Shown in pieces: positions 17,077 to 27,315 of a stretch of DNA of 64,000 nt; position 1 is the first letter of the stretch, and the number at the start of each line of letters is the position of its first letter. Source of the stretch: Streptomyces sp. NA04227 (GTDB taxonomy: Bacteria > Actinomycetota > Actinomycetes > Streptomycetales > Streptomycetaceae); the NCBI RefSeq assembly GCF_013364195.1, contig NZ_CP054918.1:7491001-7555000 (forward strand). Reading direction: 5' to 3'. The notes beneath the pieces were generated by a model. The model was given only the letters and a program-made list of their open reading frames with translations. It had not been told where the DNA came from and did not search any database. A program made the translations under genes and the position numbers.

Positions 17077-18039
17077 TCACGGCATGCGGACGCGCAGAAT
17101 GCGCCCCGACGCCTCGGTGACGAAGAGTTCCCGCTGCGGGTCGTGGCTGCCGAAGCCGAGCGGGGCGCGGGCACTTGTCGGACCGTGCAGTCCCGCCACT
17201 ACGACACAGGCGGCACCGGTCCCGCGGTCGACGCGGATGATCTGGCCGGTTACGAAGGCGACCGCGTAGAGATGGTCACCGACCACGGTCAGATCGTCGA
17301 GGCCCTTGAAGTCGAGCGGGGAGCCGCTGAGGTCCGCGAGCCGCCGGTGGGCGCCCGGGTCGTCGAGAGGCACCGCCTCGACCGGTGACCGGGGATGGAC
17401 CGTGGACGTCGTGTACAGCGTGCCGTCCGCGACCGCGAGCCCGTTCGTACCGAAGACATCGGCGGCGGCCGTCCACCGCTCGTCCCGCGAACCGTCCGGC
17501 CGCAGCTTCAGGACGGTCGGCGCGAACTCCCGGCCCAGGTAGAAGTTTCCGGCCCCGTCGATGGCCAGGCCGTTGATGCCGAGCAGCCCGTCGACCACCT
17601 TCTCGGGCGCGCGCTCGGGGTGGCGCGGGTCGAACCGCATGATGCCCGAGCCGTTCGGCACCGGGATCTGGCCGTAGTTCACGTACATCGCGCCGTCCGG
17701 ACCGCGCCGGATACCGGCCGGGGACGGAACGTCGACGGCGGCGTACCGGGTGCCGTCGGGCCGGTACCCCTCCACCCCGCGCGCCGCGTGCGAGACCCAC
17801 AGCGTCCCCCGGCCGTCGAACTCCAGGTTCTCCCGCCAGTCGAGGACCGGCACCCCGCCCTCCTTGAACACCGTCACCTCGGGCTTCGCGCCCGGGCAGG
17901 TGTCCGTCACGGGCGCGGCGGCCCTGGCCGGGCTCGCCACGGCGGTGGCCGGGCCGAGGATCGCGGTGGCCGTCGCGACCGCCACGGCGGTCACCGAGGC
18001 GGCGAGCCCACGTACGAGAGGGGCAGGGATCGAGATCAC
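17077..18039 (-). CDS. Secreted SMP-30/NHL-like beta-propeller protein
   Basis: A 320-residue exported protein. The GTG at 18039 is preceded by AGGAG and starts a Sec signal peptide (LVRGLAASVTAVAVATATAILGPATAVASPARA). The mature protein has repeated blades (NLEFDGRGTLWVSH, GPDGAMYVNYG, GLAIDGAGNFYLGREF, NGLAVADGTLYTTS, DDLTVVGDHLYAVAF) typical of SMP-30/gluconolactonase-like six-bladed propellers. Catalysis is not assured, since many secreted relatives are uncharacterised. It is monocistronic. Three GTTCGCCT-type repeats sit 115-140 bases upstream of the start. Confidence 0.75.
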   Translation of the reverse strand: MISIPAPLVRGLAASVTAVAVATATAILGPATAVASPARAAAPVTDTCPGAKPEVTVFKEGGVPVLDWRENLEFDGRGTLWVSHAARGVEGYRPDGTRYAAVDVPSPAGIRRGPDGAMYVNYGQIPVPNGSGIMRFDPRHPERAPEKVVDGLLGINGLAIDGAGNFYLGREFAPTVLKLRPDGSRDERWTAAADVFGTNGLAVADGTLYTTSTVHPRSPVEAVPLDDPGAHRRLADLSGSPLDFKGLDDLTVVGDHLYAVAFVTGQIIRVDRGTGAACVVVAGLHGPTSARAPLGFGSHDPQRELFVTEASGRILRVRMP

Positions 18040-18153
18040 GGCTGTGGCTCCTGGCTGTTGACCGGTGCGGGGCTTCCCGTTGGCAAGCAAACGCCAGGGG
18101 CGGCGCCCGGTGATAGGGCCTCGGCTCCAACTCCCGTACGGCGTCCTGTACTT

Positions 18154-18177
18154 GGCGAACAGGCGAACAGGCGAACA
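18154..18177. repeat. Three tandem GGCGAACA units upstream of the propeller gene
   Basis: Three uninterrupted 8-bp units (GGCGAACA; minus strand TGTTCGCC), 115-138 bases upstream of the leftward start at 18039. Position and regularity suggest a possible regulator-binding array. Confidence 0.6.
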
Positions 18178-18289
18178 CAACGGCGGGAGTGCGCACTGAT
18201 CAGCACCTGCGTTGGCCGTCACGGTGCGCTGCCTCTCGCGTGAGAGCACCTTGACGTGTGCGCCTCGCGCGCGGCTTTCCACGAGCGTT

Positions 18290-18634
18290 TCCCCCTCGCC
18301 GCACGATGTCGCACTTGAACGGGCGTGGGGCGGCAGGATCGCGCCCACAGCCTCCTGGCTGCCGGTCGCCGGAGAGGCCACCGGGAAGGTCTTCCACGCC
18401 GTCGGCCGCAACGGACACGGCCTCGCCCAGGCGCCCTACCTGGGCACTTTGCTCGCCGACCGGCTCGCCGGGGACCGGTTCCGCGCCGCCCTCGGGTCCG
18501 TAGGGCGCGAGCGGCCCCGGTTCGCGCCGTCGCCGGTGTGCAACGCCCCGGCGCTGAGGGCCATCCGGGCGGTCGACCGGCTGTCGGATCGTTTCGGTTC
18601 GAGTGCGGGTTGGCGCGAGGGACGTCCGCTCTGA
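18290..18634 (+). pseudogene. C-terminal remnant of a DAO-family FAD amino-acid oxidoreductase
   Basis: About 115 codons read like the C-terminal end of a D-amino-acid-dehydrogenase or FAD-dependent oxidoreductase (DAO family): RAWGGRIAPTASWLPV, VFHAVGRNGHGLAQAPYLGT and LLADRLAG, which normally form the last part of the FAD-binding fold. The N-terminal 300 or so residues, including the GxGxxG dinucleotide site, are absent. Upstream in this frame is unrelated sequence with no start signal. It is therefore a deletion remnant rather than a gene. Confidence 0.75.
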
Positions 18635-18781
18635 TGTGCTGCCCCCGCGCCCCTTTGAGGGCGGTGGCTGTCGAGCGTTCACCTCGGTGTGGCGACATCG
18701 CCGTGGATCATGACGCACACGTCGTGGGACCATCCGGAGCCGCTGTCGCCGCAGCGGGGAAGGTGCTTTCTTCATGCGTGA

Positions 18782-20251
<1,470 letters not shown>

Positions 20252-20294
20252 TACCTGCCGCGCGGCGTCCTCGCCCCGCGTACGAGGAGTACTG

Positions 20295-20324
20295 CCGCCC
20301 GGGGCACCGCTGTGCCCCGGGCGG
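20295..20324 (+). terminator. Hairpin terminator of gdhA
   Basis: CCGCCCGGGGCAC (20295-20307) and GTGCCCCGGGCGG (20312-20324) form a perfect 13-base stem with a four-base loop, 44 bases after the stop codon. Confidence 0.85.
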
Positions 20325-20358
20325 TCCTGCAACTCCCTTGCCCACACGCCGAGTTGGA

Positions 20359-20404
<46 letters not shown>

Positions 20405-20420
20405 CCGAGCCCGCCGACGG

Positions 20421-22733
20421 TCAGCCGGGCAGCCCCCAGCGCGCGGCACCGGCCTGCGGCTCGACCGGCCCGACCGTCAGCTCGGGGCGGTCTCCCCGGG
20501 CCGTGATGACGGCGACGCCCCCCTTGGCCAGGGTGATCGTGAGGGTGCCCTCGCCCGTCACCTCGTAGCGGAGCGGTCGCCCCGCCTCGTCGCGCACGTC
20601 GACCTCGCCCGCGATGCCGTGCCGTACGACGCACGGCTCCCCGGCCTCACTGCGTATGCGGATCCACCGGGTGACGCCCTTCTCGCGGGCGGCGCTCACG
20701 AGGAAGGCGCCCTGGGTACGGAAGTTGTGGACGCTGATGTCGCCCCAGGCGTCCGGCACGGCCGGGAAGAGGTGCAGCGTCCCGGCCCAGGACTGGCAGA
20801 TCATGTCGTGGATGCTCTGCGCCGCCGAGAGCGGCGTCTCGATGACCGGACCCGACTCCCGGTACATCGTGTTGGGCCTGATGTACTTCGCCAGCAGGTC
20901 GCCGAGGTACTTGTGCGCGTCCTCGCCGCGGGCCCGCAGCGCCGAGATCGAAGCGGCACCGGTGTACGTATAGCCCTGGAGCGCGCCGGTGAAGCTGAGC
21001 CAGTGCGCCAGTGAGGTGTCGATCAGCGTCCGCTCGGCGTCGGTGCGTCCGGTGATCTCGTAGAGCGGGTAGACCGCCAGGAGATGCGAGTAGTGGCGGT
21101 GGGACTTCGCGAACGGGATGTCCGCGCCGATCATGAACCCGTTCTCGTCGGTGGGATAGGCGGCGCGCTTGGCGAGGACCTCGCGCCAGCGCGGTGTCGC
21201 CTCGTCCTCGATGCCCAGGATCCGAACCGTGTCGAGGAGCGTGCGGCAGCCCCAGGTCAGGAGCATCAGGTCGTAGTTGCAGTCACGGGTGACGCCGCCG
21301 TACTCGGGCGAGTACGTGGCGGGCAGGTGCAGCTTGCCGTCGGGCCCGGCCTCCAGGAAGTGGAGGTAGTAGTTGACGGCCTTGCGCAGCAGCGGGTGCA
21401 GGACGTCGCGCAGGATCTGCCGGTCCATGGTGTGCCGGTAGGACAGCCAGACGTTGTGCAACGCCCAGACCAGATTGCCGATTTCGGGCGTGGGAGTGCT
21501 CTGGCCCGGGATGCCGATGGCGTCCCCGGCCGCCATCTTCGCGTCGGTGGTGCGGGGAAGGGCGAGCGAGTCGGCCCGGTAGCGCTCGGGCATCTGCCGG
21601 GCCATGGTGTCGCGGAATTCGCCGAGGGAGCGTGTCACGGCGTCGAGTTCCAGGTGGTTCGCGCCGTGGATCAGCCAGTACTCGAGCTGCACATTGAGGT
21701 TCCACCAGGTCGCGGGCCAGGGCGTCGGTTCCAGCCACGGGCCGCAGGTGGCCATCACGGGGGCGTCGCGACGGGCGGCACAGCCGAGCTTGTAGAGCTG
21801 AATCCAGTAGAAGCGCTGGAGCCGGGTGTCGGGGAAGGAGAGGAAGCTCTTGCGGTAGTACGTGTGCCACCAGTCCCGGTGGCCCCGCGCGAGCTGGTCG
21901 TACGTCCGCGCCGAGAAGTCGCGGACCGTCGCGAGGGCGGTGTCGCGGGCGGTGGTTTGGGGGAAGGAGTGCGCGACGGTGGCGTAGAGGGTGCGGGTGT
22001 CGTTCCGGGAGGTCTCGTGCCAGGCGGTCACGTACTGCCCGCCCGCGTGCAGGGGCTGGACGGCGGCGTCGATGCCGCCGCTCTTCTCGGCCTGTGCCGG
22101 GGGGTTGCCCTCGTAGCCCGCCGGGCGCGGGTTGAACTTCGCGCGGGGGCTGATGGATTCGGCCGGGTGGAAGGTCCAGCGGAAGTCGCGTTCCCCTTCG
22201 CTCGGCCGGATCTCGACGCACAGCACACCGCTCTTGCCGACGATCTGCGCGCGCAGGTGCAGGGTCCCCGCGGTGGTGGTGAGGGTGCCGGTCAGTTCGG
22301 CGTCGTGCAGTCGAAGGCGCCAGTCGAGAGCGGTGATCGTGCCGACCGGTTCGAGCGTGAAGTGGCCCACCGGGAGTCGCCCCAGGCCGAACAGGGTGCC
22401 GAACTCGGGGCGGTGGTCCTGCACTTCGGAGTGCTGGACGGTGAACCGGACCGCCGTGGTCTCGGCGCCCGGCTCGGCGTACACCCCGGTGCCGAGGAAG
22501 CCGTTGCCGAGGAAGGGACCCTCGTCCCAGCTCTTCGGCATCTTCTGCCAGACGAGGTCCGCGTCGTCGAGGACGGTGCGCCAGGCGTCCGGCGGGGCAA
22601 CGAGGGCGGCGGAGGCTTCGGCGGCGGCATCCGCCGCGGCCGCGCCGGCGGGCGACGGCGCACCGCTCACGAGCGCCGTCGCGCCCACCACGGATCCCGC
22701 GGCGAGTACGGATCTTCTGGACGGGTGGGACAC
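20421..22733 (-). CDS. Tat-secreted GH95-like glycoside hydrolase
   Basis: A 770-residue exported enzyme. The GTG at 22733 follows GAGGAG at eight bases, and the N terminus is a Tat signal (RRSVLAAGSVVGATALVSG). The middle has an (alpha/alpha)6 barrel with family-95-like motifs (WDEGPFLGNGFLGTGVY, PATWWNLNVQLEYW, KSHRHYSHLLAVYPLYEIT, ALQGYTYTGAASISALRARG), and a beta-sandwich lies at each end. GH95 enzymes are mostly alpha-L-fucosidases or alpha-L-galactosidases. Here the match is to the fold rather than to a proven specificity. It is transcribed in the same direction as, and downstream of, the GH36 and regulator genes. Confidence 0.8.
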   Translation of the reverse strand: MSHPSRRSVLAAGSVVGATALVSGAPSPAGAAAADAAAEASAALVAPPDAWRTVLDDADLVWQKMPKSWDEGPFLGNGFLGTGVYAEPGAETTAVRFTVQHSEVQDHRPEFGTLFGLGRLPVGHFTLEPVGTITALDWRLRLHDAELTGTLTTTAGTLHLRAQIVGKSGVLCVEIRPSEGERDFRWTFHPAESISPRAKFNPRPAGYEGNPPAQAEKSGGIDAAVQPLHAGGQYVTAWHETSRNDTRTLYATVAHSFPQTTARDTALATVRDFSARTYDQLARGHRDWWHTYYRKSFLSFPDTRLQRFYWIQLYKLGCAARRDAPVMATCGPWLEPTPWPATWWNLNVQLEYWLIHGANHLELDAVTRSLGEFRDTMARQMPERYRADSLALPRTTDAKMAAGDAIGIPGQSTPTPEIGNLVWALHNVWLSYRHTMDRQILRDVLHPLLRKAVNYYLHFLEAGPDGKLHLPATYSPEYGGVTRDCNYDLMLLTWGCRTLLDTVRILGIEDEATPRWREVLAKRAAYPTDENGFMIGADIPFAKSHRHYSHLLAVYPLYEITGRTDAERTLIDTSLAHWLSFTGALQGYTYTGAASISALRARGEDAHKYLGDLLAKYIRPNTMYRESGPVIETPLSAAQSIHDMICQSWAGTLHLFPAVPDAWGDISVHNFRTQGAFLVSAAREKGVTRWIRIRSEAGEPCVVRHGIAGEVDVRDEAGRPLRYEVTGEGTLTITLAKGGVAVITARGDRPELTVGPVEPQAGAARWGLPG

Positions 22734-22821
22734 GATGTCGACTCCTCGGGCCTGATGGTGCGCGCATCATCGGGTCAATCAAGACCTGAAACGTAGAGTC
22801 GGCCCCTGGATGGCGTCAATG

Positions 22822-22840
22822 CATCGGTAGAGATCCGATG
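22822..22840. promoter_or_regulatory. Palindrome upstream of the GH95-like gene
   Basis: CATCGG and CCGATG are separated by seven bases, about 90 bases upstream of the start at 22733 and directly after the adjacent regulator gene. It is a reasonable operator candidate for that regulator, though unproven. Confidence 0.4.
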
Positions 22841-22871
22841 AAAGAGGAGTCGTTGAGGTTGCCGCGGAGAG

Positions 22872-23861
22872 TCAGAGCCAGCCCCGCTGCCGTGCGTGAA
22901 GGGCCATCTGGAAGCGGGTCCGGCTGCCCAGCCGTGCCATCAGGACCTCCATCCGGCGGAAGAGGGTACGGCGGCTGATGCCGAGTTCGCGGGCGATGTC
23001 GTCGTCGGCGACCCCGTTCGCGAGCAGGGACAGCAGACGGCGGTCGGCGGGGATGAGCCGTTGCGTCGTCGCGGCGGCTTCCTGGAGAGGCAGAGCGTTC
23101 TCCCAGGTCTGCTCGAACAGGGCGACCAGCGCCGAGAACAGGCCGCACGGACGCACGATCAACGCGGTGCGGTGGGCCTCGGTGTCCTTGAACGTCAGCG
23201 AGACCATGGCGAGGGAGCCGTCCACGATCATCAGCTTCACCGGGAGTTCCGCGACGCTGCGGGCCTGTTCCCCGGCGGCGATCACCGGTTCGATGTTGGC
23301 GGCCAGATTGCCGGGGGCCTCCAGAGAGGCGCGCGAGTAGACGACGCGATGGACGACACCGCGGCCGAGTGTCTCCAGCGCCTCCTGAGTGCCCTCGGAG
23401 TGCGGATAGGGAAAGTACGGCGGGGTGTCGAACTGCCGGATCTCCCGGCGGGCGCTGCGCCAGACCTGGCGGCTGCGTAGGCCCACGTCGTCTCCCGTGA
23501 CCACCTCGACCAGTTCGTTCCCGGCCTCCGCGAGACGCTCTCGCCTGAAGGCGGCGAAGGCACCCGCGACGGCGATGCCCGACTCGTCGATCTCGGCCGT
23601 ACGGTGCCGGGTGAGGATCTGCACGCCCGTGTCCGGCGAGGTGGGGGCGACGGTCTCCTCCTCGCCCACCGGGCTGCCGGCGAACCCCTTCTCGACCAAC
23701 TCGTCGTAGGCGGCCGTCAGTTGTTCCCCCAGGAGCCCGGCCCGCGCCCCGACCTCGCCCAGCGCCATGGGTGCGTGCGCGAGCAGTGCCGCATACAGGC
23801 GCGCCGCGTCGGCACCGACGCCCAGGGTGCGCAGCGCCTCGGAGATCTTCGCATCTGCCAT
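22872..23861 (-). CDS. TrmB-like/LuxR-type hybrid transcriptional regulator
   Basis: A 329-residue regulator. The ATG at 23861 begins a TrmB-like winged helix (ISEALRTLGVGADAARLYAALLAH...GLLGEQLTAAYDELVEKG). A central ligand or effector region follows, and residues about 270-325 are a LuxR-type helix-turn-helix (LLANGVADDDIARELGISRRTLFRRMEVLMARLG). This two-HTH layout is common in Streptomyces but poorly studied. It lies between GH36 and GH95-like genes on the same strand, 64 bases after the GH36 stop, so sugar-linked control is likely. The ribosome-binding site is weak. Confidence 0.82.
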   Translation of the reverse strand: MADAKISEALRTLGVGADAARLYAALLAHAPMALGEVGARAGLLGEQLTAAYDELVEKGFAGSPVGEEETVAPTSPDTGVQILTRHRTAEIDESGIAVAGAFAAFRRERLAEAGNELVEVVTGDDVGLRSRQVWRSARREIRQFDTPPYFPYPHSEGTQEALETLGRGVVHRVVYSRASLEAPGNLAANIEPVIAAGEQARSVAELPVKLMIVDGSLAMVSLTFKDTEAHRTALIVRPCGLFSALVALFEQTWENALPLQEAAATTQRLIPADRRLLSLLANGVADDDIARELGISRRTLFRRMEVLMARLGSRTRFQMALHARQRGWL

Positions 23862-23925
23862 GGCGCCGAAGGATAGCGAGCGGGCGCCGCCGGACAGCGG
23901 CGACGACGCCCGCGGGCCGGGAACG

Positions 23926-26091
23926 TCAGAGAGCGGTGACATGAACCAGTACGGACTGCTCGGGGTGCGTCACCGGCACCTGGAGTCCGATCCGGGTCAG
24001 GGCGGCTCCCGGTATGCGTACGCCCTCGTCCCGCCACCAGGCGGGAGGCCGCAGACCGGCCGGGGGCGTGTCGACGTACAGCGGGCGCACCAGGTAGTGG
24101 CGGTCCGGGTCGAGGCCGGTGAGCCGGGCGTGCGGGGGCGCCGCCTGCTCGATCCAGGCGAGCGAGGCGATCTCGTACAGCGCCTGAGAACCGTCCTCGG
24201 CGACGACCCCGTGGGTCCACACACCGGCACAGGGGTCGGGTCCTCGCCATACCCGCCCGGTGGTGAGCAGCCGTCGGTGGGTCTTGTACAGGGCGATCCA
24301 CCGGGCGAGTTCGGCGCGCTCCTCCTCGGTGGCCGCTCCGAGGTCCCACTCCACGCCGAAGTGGCCGAAGAGGGCGGTCGCGGCGCGGAAGGACAGGTCG
24401 TGGGTACGGCCGGTGGTGTGCGAGCGCGGCGAGGCGATGTGGGAGCCCATCAGCTCGGGAGGCAGGAGCTGGCCGGTCCAGCGCAGCATGCGCTGCCGCT
24501 CCAGCGGATCGCTGACGTCGGAGACCCAGACCCGGTCGGTGAACTCCAGAATGCCGAGATCGATACGGCCGCCGCCCGCGGCGCACGACTCGATCTCCAG
24601 GCCGGGGTGGGCGCGCTTCAACTCGGCGAGCAACCGGTAGACGGCCAGCGTCTGTTCGTGTTCCCCCGGGGCGCCGCCGCGCGGCCGGATGCCCGCCTCC
24701 ACGTGGTCGCGGTTGTGGTCCCACTTCAGACAGTCGATCGGGTACGCGTCGAGGATCGCGTTGAGCTGGGTGAGGATCGCCTCGTAGCACTCGGGGATCG
24801 ACAGGTTGAGTACGTGCTGATGGCGCTGCTCGACGGGCAGTCGCTCCCTGGCCGCCATGATCCACTCCGGGTGGTTGCGCGCCAGGTCGGAGTCGAGGTT
24901 GACCATCTCCGGTTCCACCCACAGGCCGAACTGCATCCCGTGCTCGCGCACCGCGTCCACCAAGGGGTGCAGACCGTCCGGCCAGACGTCCTCGGCGACG
25001 GCCCAGTCGCCAAGGCCCGCCCGGGAGTTGCGGCGGGCGCCGAACCAGCCGTCGTCCAGGACCAGGCGTTCCACTCCCACTTCGGCGGCGAGGCGGGCCA
25101 GTTCGACCAGCCGGGCGGGATCGTGGTCGAAGTAGACGGCCTCCCACAGGTTCAGGGTGACCGGCCGCTCGGGTCCGACATGGTGCGGGCGGGCCCGCAG
25201 GAAGTCGTGGAACCGGTGGGCGACCCGGTCGAGCCCGTCGCCGTAGGCCGCGTACACCCACGGGGTCCCGTACTCGTCCCCGGTGTCGAGACCGATCTCG
25301 CCCGGCAGCAGCAACTCGCCGCCGCCGAGCAGCCGGATGCCGGTGCTGTCGTGTTCGGCGACATGACGGTGGTTGCCGCTCCAGGCGACATGGACGGCCC
25401 AGCTCTCACCGCGGCCGAAGTCGCTGCCCGGCTCGGTGGCGTGCAGGACGTACGCGGAGTCGAGCCCGCTGCGCCCGCGGCGGTTCTCGCGCAGATGCGT
25501 GCCCACCCCGAACTCCCGTCGCTGGGCGAGGCGTTCCATGCCCCAGCGTCCGGCGAAGTCGAGGAGTTCGGACGCCTGGTGGGGGACCGGCAGATAGAGG
25601 GTCAGCTCCTGGAGGTCGAACCGGTCGCCCTCGTTGACGAGCCGGGCACGCATCCGCACCAGGCCCGAGCCGAGCATCTCGACGGTCAGGATCAGCCGCA
25701 GTCGCGCGGCGCTGTCGACCGCGCCGATGCTCACACGGGCCGCACCCGTCTCCGCGTAGCCGGACAGCGGACGGCCGTCGACGGTGACGCTGTCCACGGT
25801 GAACGCGGGGGACCAGTCACGCCCGTCGCGGGAGCCGATCAGACCCGGGCGCCCCATCCAGCCGGTCCATGGTTCGGGCAGCACCGAAGTGGGCCCGGCG
25901 TCCAGTTCGCCCGACCAACTGCCGAGCCGGGTGGTGGCCCGGCAGACGTCCTCGGCCGCCGCGGCGTCCAATGTGCCGAGGTCGGCGCCCCAGTGTCGGA
26001 TCATCGGCAGCCGCTCGGCGGGGAACTCGATCAGCAGTGAGCAGCCGGAGGCGCGCAGATGCAGCCTCGGCGGCACGACGGACTCGGACAC
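23926..26091 (-). CDS. GH36 alpha-galactosidase, cytoplasmic
   Basis: A 721-residue enzyme without a signal peptide. The GTG at 26091 follows GAGGAG at five bases. It has the GH36 layout: an N-terminal beta-sandwich, a central TIM barrel and a C-terminal beta domain. The nucleophile is D458 in KWDHNRDH and the likely acid/base is D525 in WVSDVSDPLERQ, and VLDDGWFGAR lies ahead of them in the barrel. It would release galactose from alpha-galactosides inside the cell. A divergent sugar ABC importer (26356-29741) shares its upstream region and is the obvious supplier of substrate. Confidence 0.93.
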   Translation of the reverse strand: MSESVVPPRLHLRASGCSLLIEFPAERLPMIRHWGADLGTLDAAAAEDVCRATTRLGSWSGELDAGPTSVLPEPWTGWMGRPGLIGSRDGRDWSPAFTVDSVTVDGRPLSGYAETGAARVSIGAVDSAARLRLILTVEMLGSGLVRMRARLVNEGDRFDLQELTLYLPVPHQASELLDFAGRWGMERLAQRREFGVGTHLRENRRGRSGLDSAYVLHATEPGSDFGRGESWAVHVAWSGNHRHVAEHDSTGIRLLGGGELLLPGEIGLDTGDEYGTPWVYAAYGDGLDRVAHRFHDFLRARPHHVGPERPVTLNLWEAVYFDHDPARLVELARLAAEVGVERLVLDDGWFGARRNSRAGLGDWAVAEDVWPDGLHPLVDAVREHGMQFGLWVEPEMVNLDSDLARNHPEWIMAARERLPVEQRHQHVLNLSIPECYEAILTQLNAILDAYPIDCLKWDHNRDHVEAGIRPRGGAPGEHEQTLAVYRLLAELKRAHPGLEIESCAAGGGRIDLGILEFTDRVWVSDVSDPLERQRMLRWTGQLLPPELMGSHIASPRSHTTGRTHDLSFRAATALFGHFGVEWDLGAATEEERAELARWIALYKTHRRLLTTGRVWRGPDPCAGVWTHGVVAEDGSQALYEIASLAWIEQAAPPHARLTGLDPDRHYLVRPLYVDTPPAGLRPPAWWRDEGVRIPGAALTRIGLQVPVTHPEQSVLVHVTAL

Positions 26092-26355
26092 ATGAACTCC
26101 TCGATGGGATACAGCAAGCAAAAACGAACATAAATCAACAGGCACTGTCTCATGTGGTCGCCGGAATTCGGTGCAGGGTTCAGCCATGGCGCAGATCGGA
26201 CAAAAAGTCGTGTGAGCTGGGATTTATCCACGACACTCGCAGGCCTGCCCGGCGTAAAAGATCTTGATGTAGAGTCCTTGACTGGCGGGATCCGGTCGCA
26301 CCAGCATGCCCCACGTGTTCACTTCTGTTTGATTGCGTCGAAGGTGGTGGTGGGG
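26092..26355. promoter_or_regulatory. Divergent promoter region of the galactosidase and sugar importer
   Basis: A 264-base region that must hold promoters in both directions. AATCAACAG (about 26131-26139) and CTGTTTGATT (about 26325-26334) are near-inverted copies, one beside each gene, and could be binding sites for a shared repressor. It is more AT-rich than its surroundings. Confidence 0.45.
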
Positions 26356-27297
26356 ATGGATGAGCGGTCGACAGCGGTCGGCTCCTCGGTGATGGTTCCC
26401 GGAAACGTCAACGGGCGGCGCCGGGGCAGACGTCGGCGCGAACTCGGCTCGGCGATGGTCTTCGTCGGGCCCGCGCTCTTCGGGTTCCTGGTCTTCTTCG
26501 TCTGGCCCGCACTGCGCGGGATCTGGTACAGCCTCACCGAATGGGATCTGCTCGGCGACGCCTCGTTCGTGGGCCTCGACAACTACCGGGCACTGCTCGA
26601 GGACGAGGTCTTCTGGCGTTCGCTGGGGATCACCGCCGAATACGTGGCGATCAACATCGGACTGCAGACGGTGCTTGCCCTGGCCGTCGCGGTACTGCTG
26701 CACCGGCTGACCTCGTCCACGGTGATCCGCGGCATCGTGCTGCTGCCCTACCTCATCCCGAACGTGGTGGTGGCGCTGATGTTCCTGTGGATCCTGGACT
26801 TTAGGCTCGGCTTCGGAAACCAGGTCCTGGACTGGGCCGGGGCCGACCGCATCCCCTTCCTCGGCAGCGAGACCTGGGCCATTCCGACCATCGCCGGGAT
26901 CAACGTCTGGCGCCATCTCGGCTACACGGCCCTGCTGGTCTTCGCCGGACTGCAGACCATCCCCAAGGACGTCTACGAGGCCGCGGCCATCGACGGCGCC
27001 GGTGAGCTGAGGGTCTTCACCCGGATCACCCTGCCCCTGCTGCGCCCGGTGCTGGCCATGGTCCTGGTGATGACGGTGATCGGCTCGTTCCAGATCTTCG
27101 ACACGGTCGCCGTGACGACCGAGGGCGGCCCGGCCGACTCCACCAAGGTCATCTACTTCTACATCTTCGAGAAGACCTTCACGCAGTTCGAGTACGGCTA
27201 CGCCTCGGCGATGTCCGTGGTCCTGATGGCCCTGCTCGCCGTGATCACCCTCATCCAACTCCGGCTCATGCGAGCCGGCGAGTCGGACCTGGCATAG
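26356..27297 (+). CDS. Sugar ABC transporter permease, MalF/UgpA type
   Basis: A 313-residue membrane protein with six helices and the EAA loop (YEAAAIDGAGELRVFTRITLPLLRP). The cytoplasmic N terminus is Arg-rich. The ATG at 26356 sits after AAGGTGG; in-frame GTGs a few codons upstream are alternatives. It is the first gene of a permease-permease-binding-protein operon with no ATPase gene, so it probably uses a shared MsiK-type ATPase, as is usual in Streptomyces. Confidence 0.92.
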   Translation: MDERSTAVGSSVMVPGNVNGRRRGRRRRELGSAMVFVGPALFGFLVFFVWPALRGIWYSLTEWDLLGDASFVGLDNYRALLEDEVFWRSLGITAEYVAINIGLQTVLALAVAVLLHRLTSSTVIRGIVLLPYLIPNVVVALMFLWILDFRLGFGNQVLDWAGADRIPFLGSETWAIPTIAGINVWRHLGYTALLVFAGLQTIPKDVYEAAAIDGAGELRVFTRITLPLLRPVLAMVLVMTVIGSFQIFDTVAVTTEGGPADSTKVIYFYIFEKTFTQFEYGYASAMSVVLMALLAVITLIQLRLMRAGESDLA

Positions 27298-27315
27298 AGA
27301 GGCCGGTGCATCGTC

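Noticed and set aside
18570..18620. tRNA-like GGTTCGAGT stretch
   Set aside because: No acceptor, D or anticodon stem can be built around it, and it lies in the flavoprotein remnant's frame.
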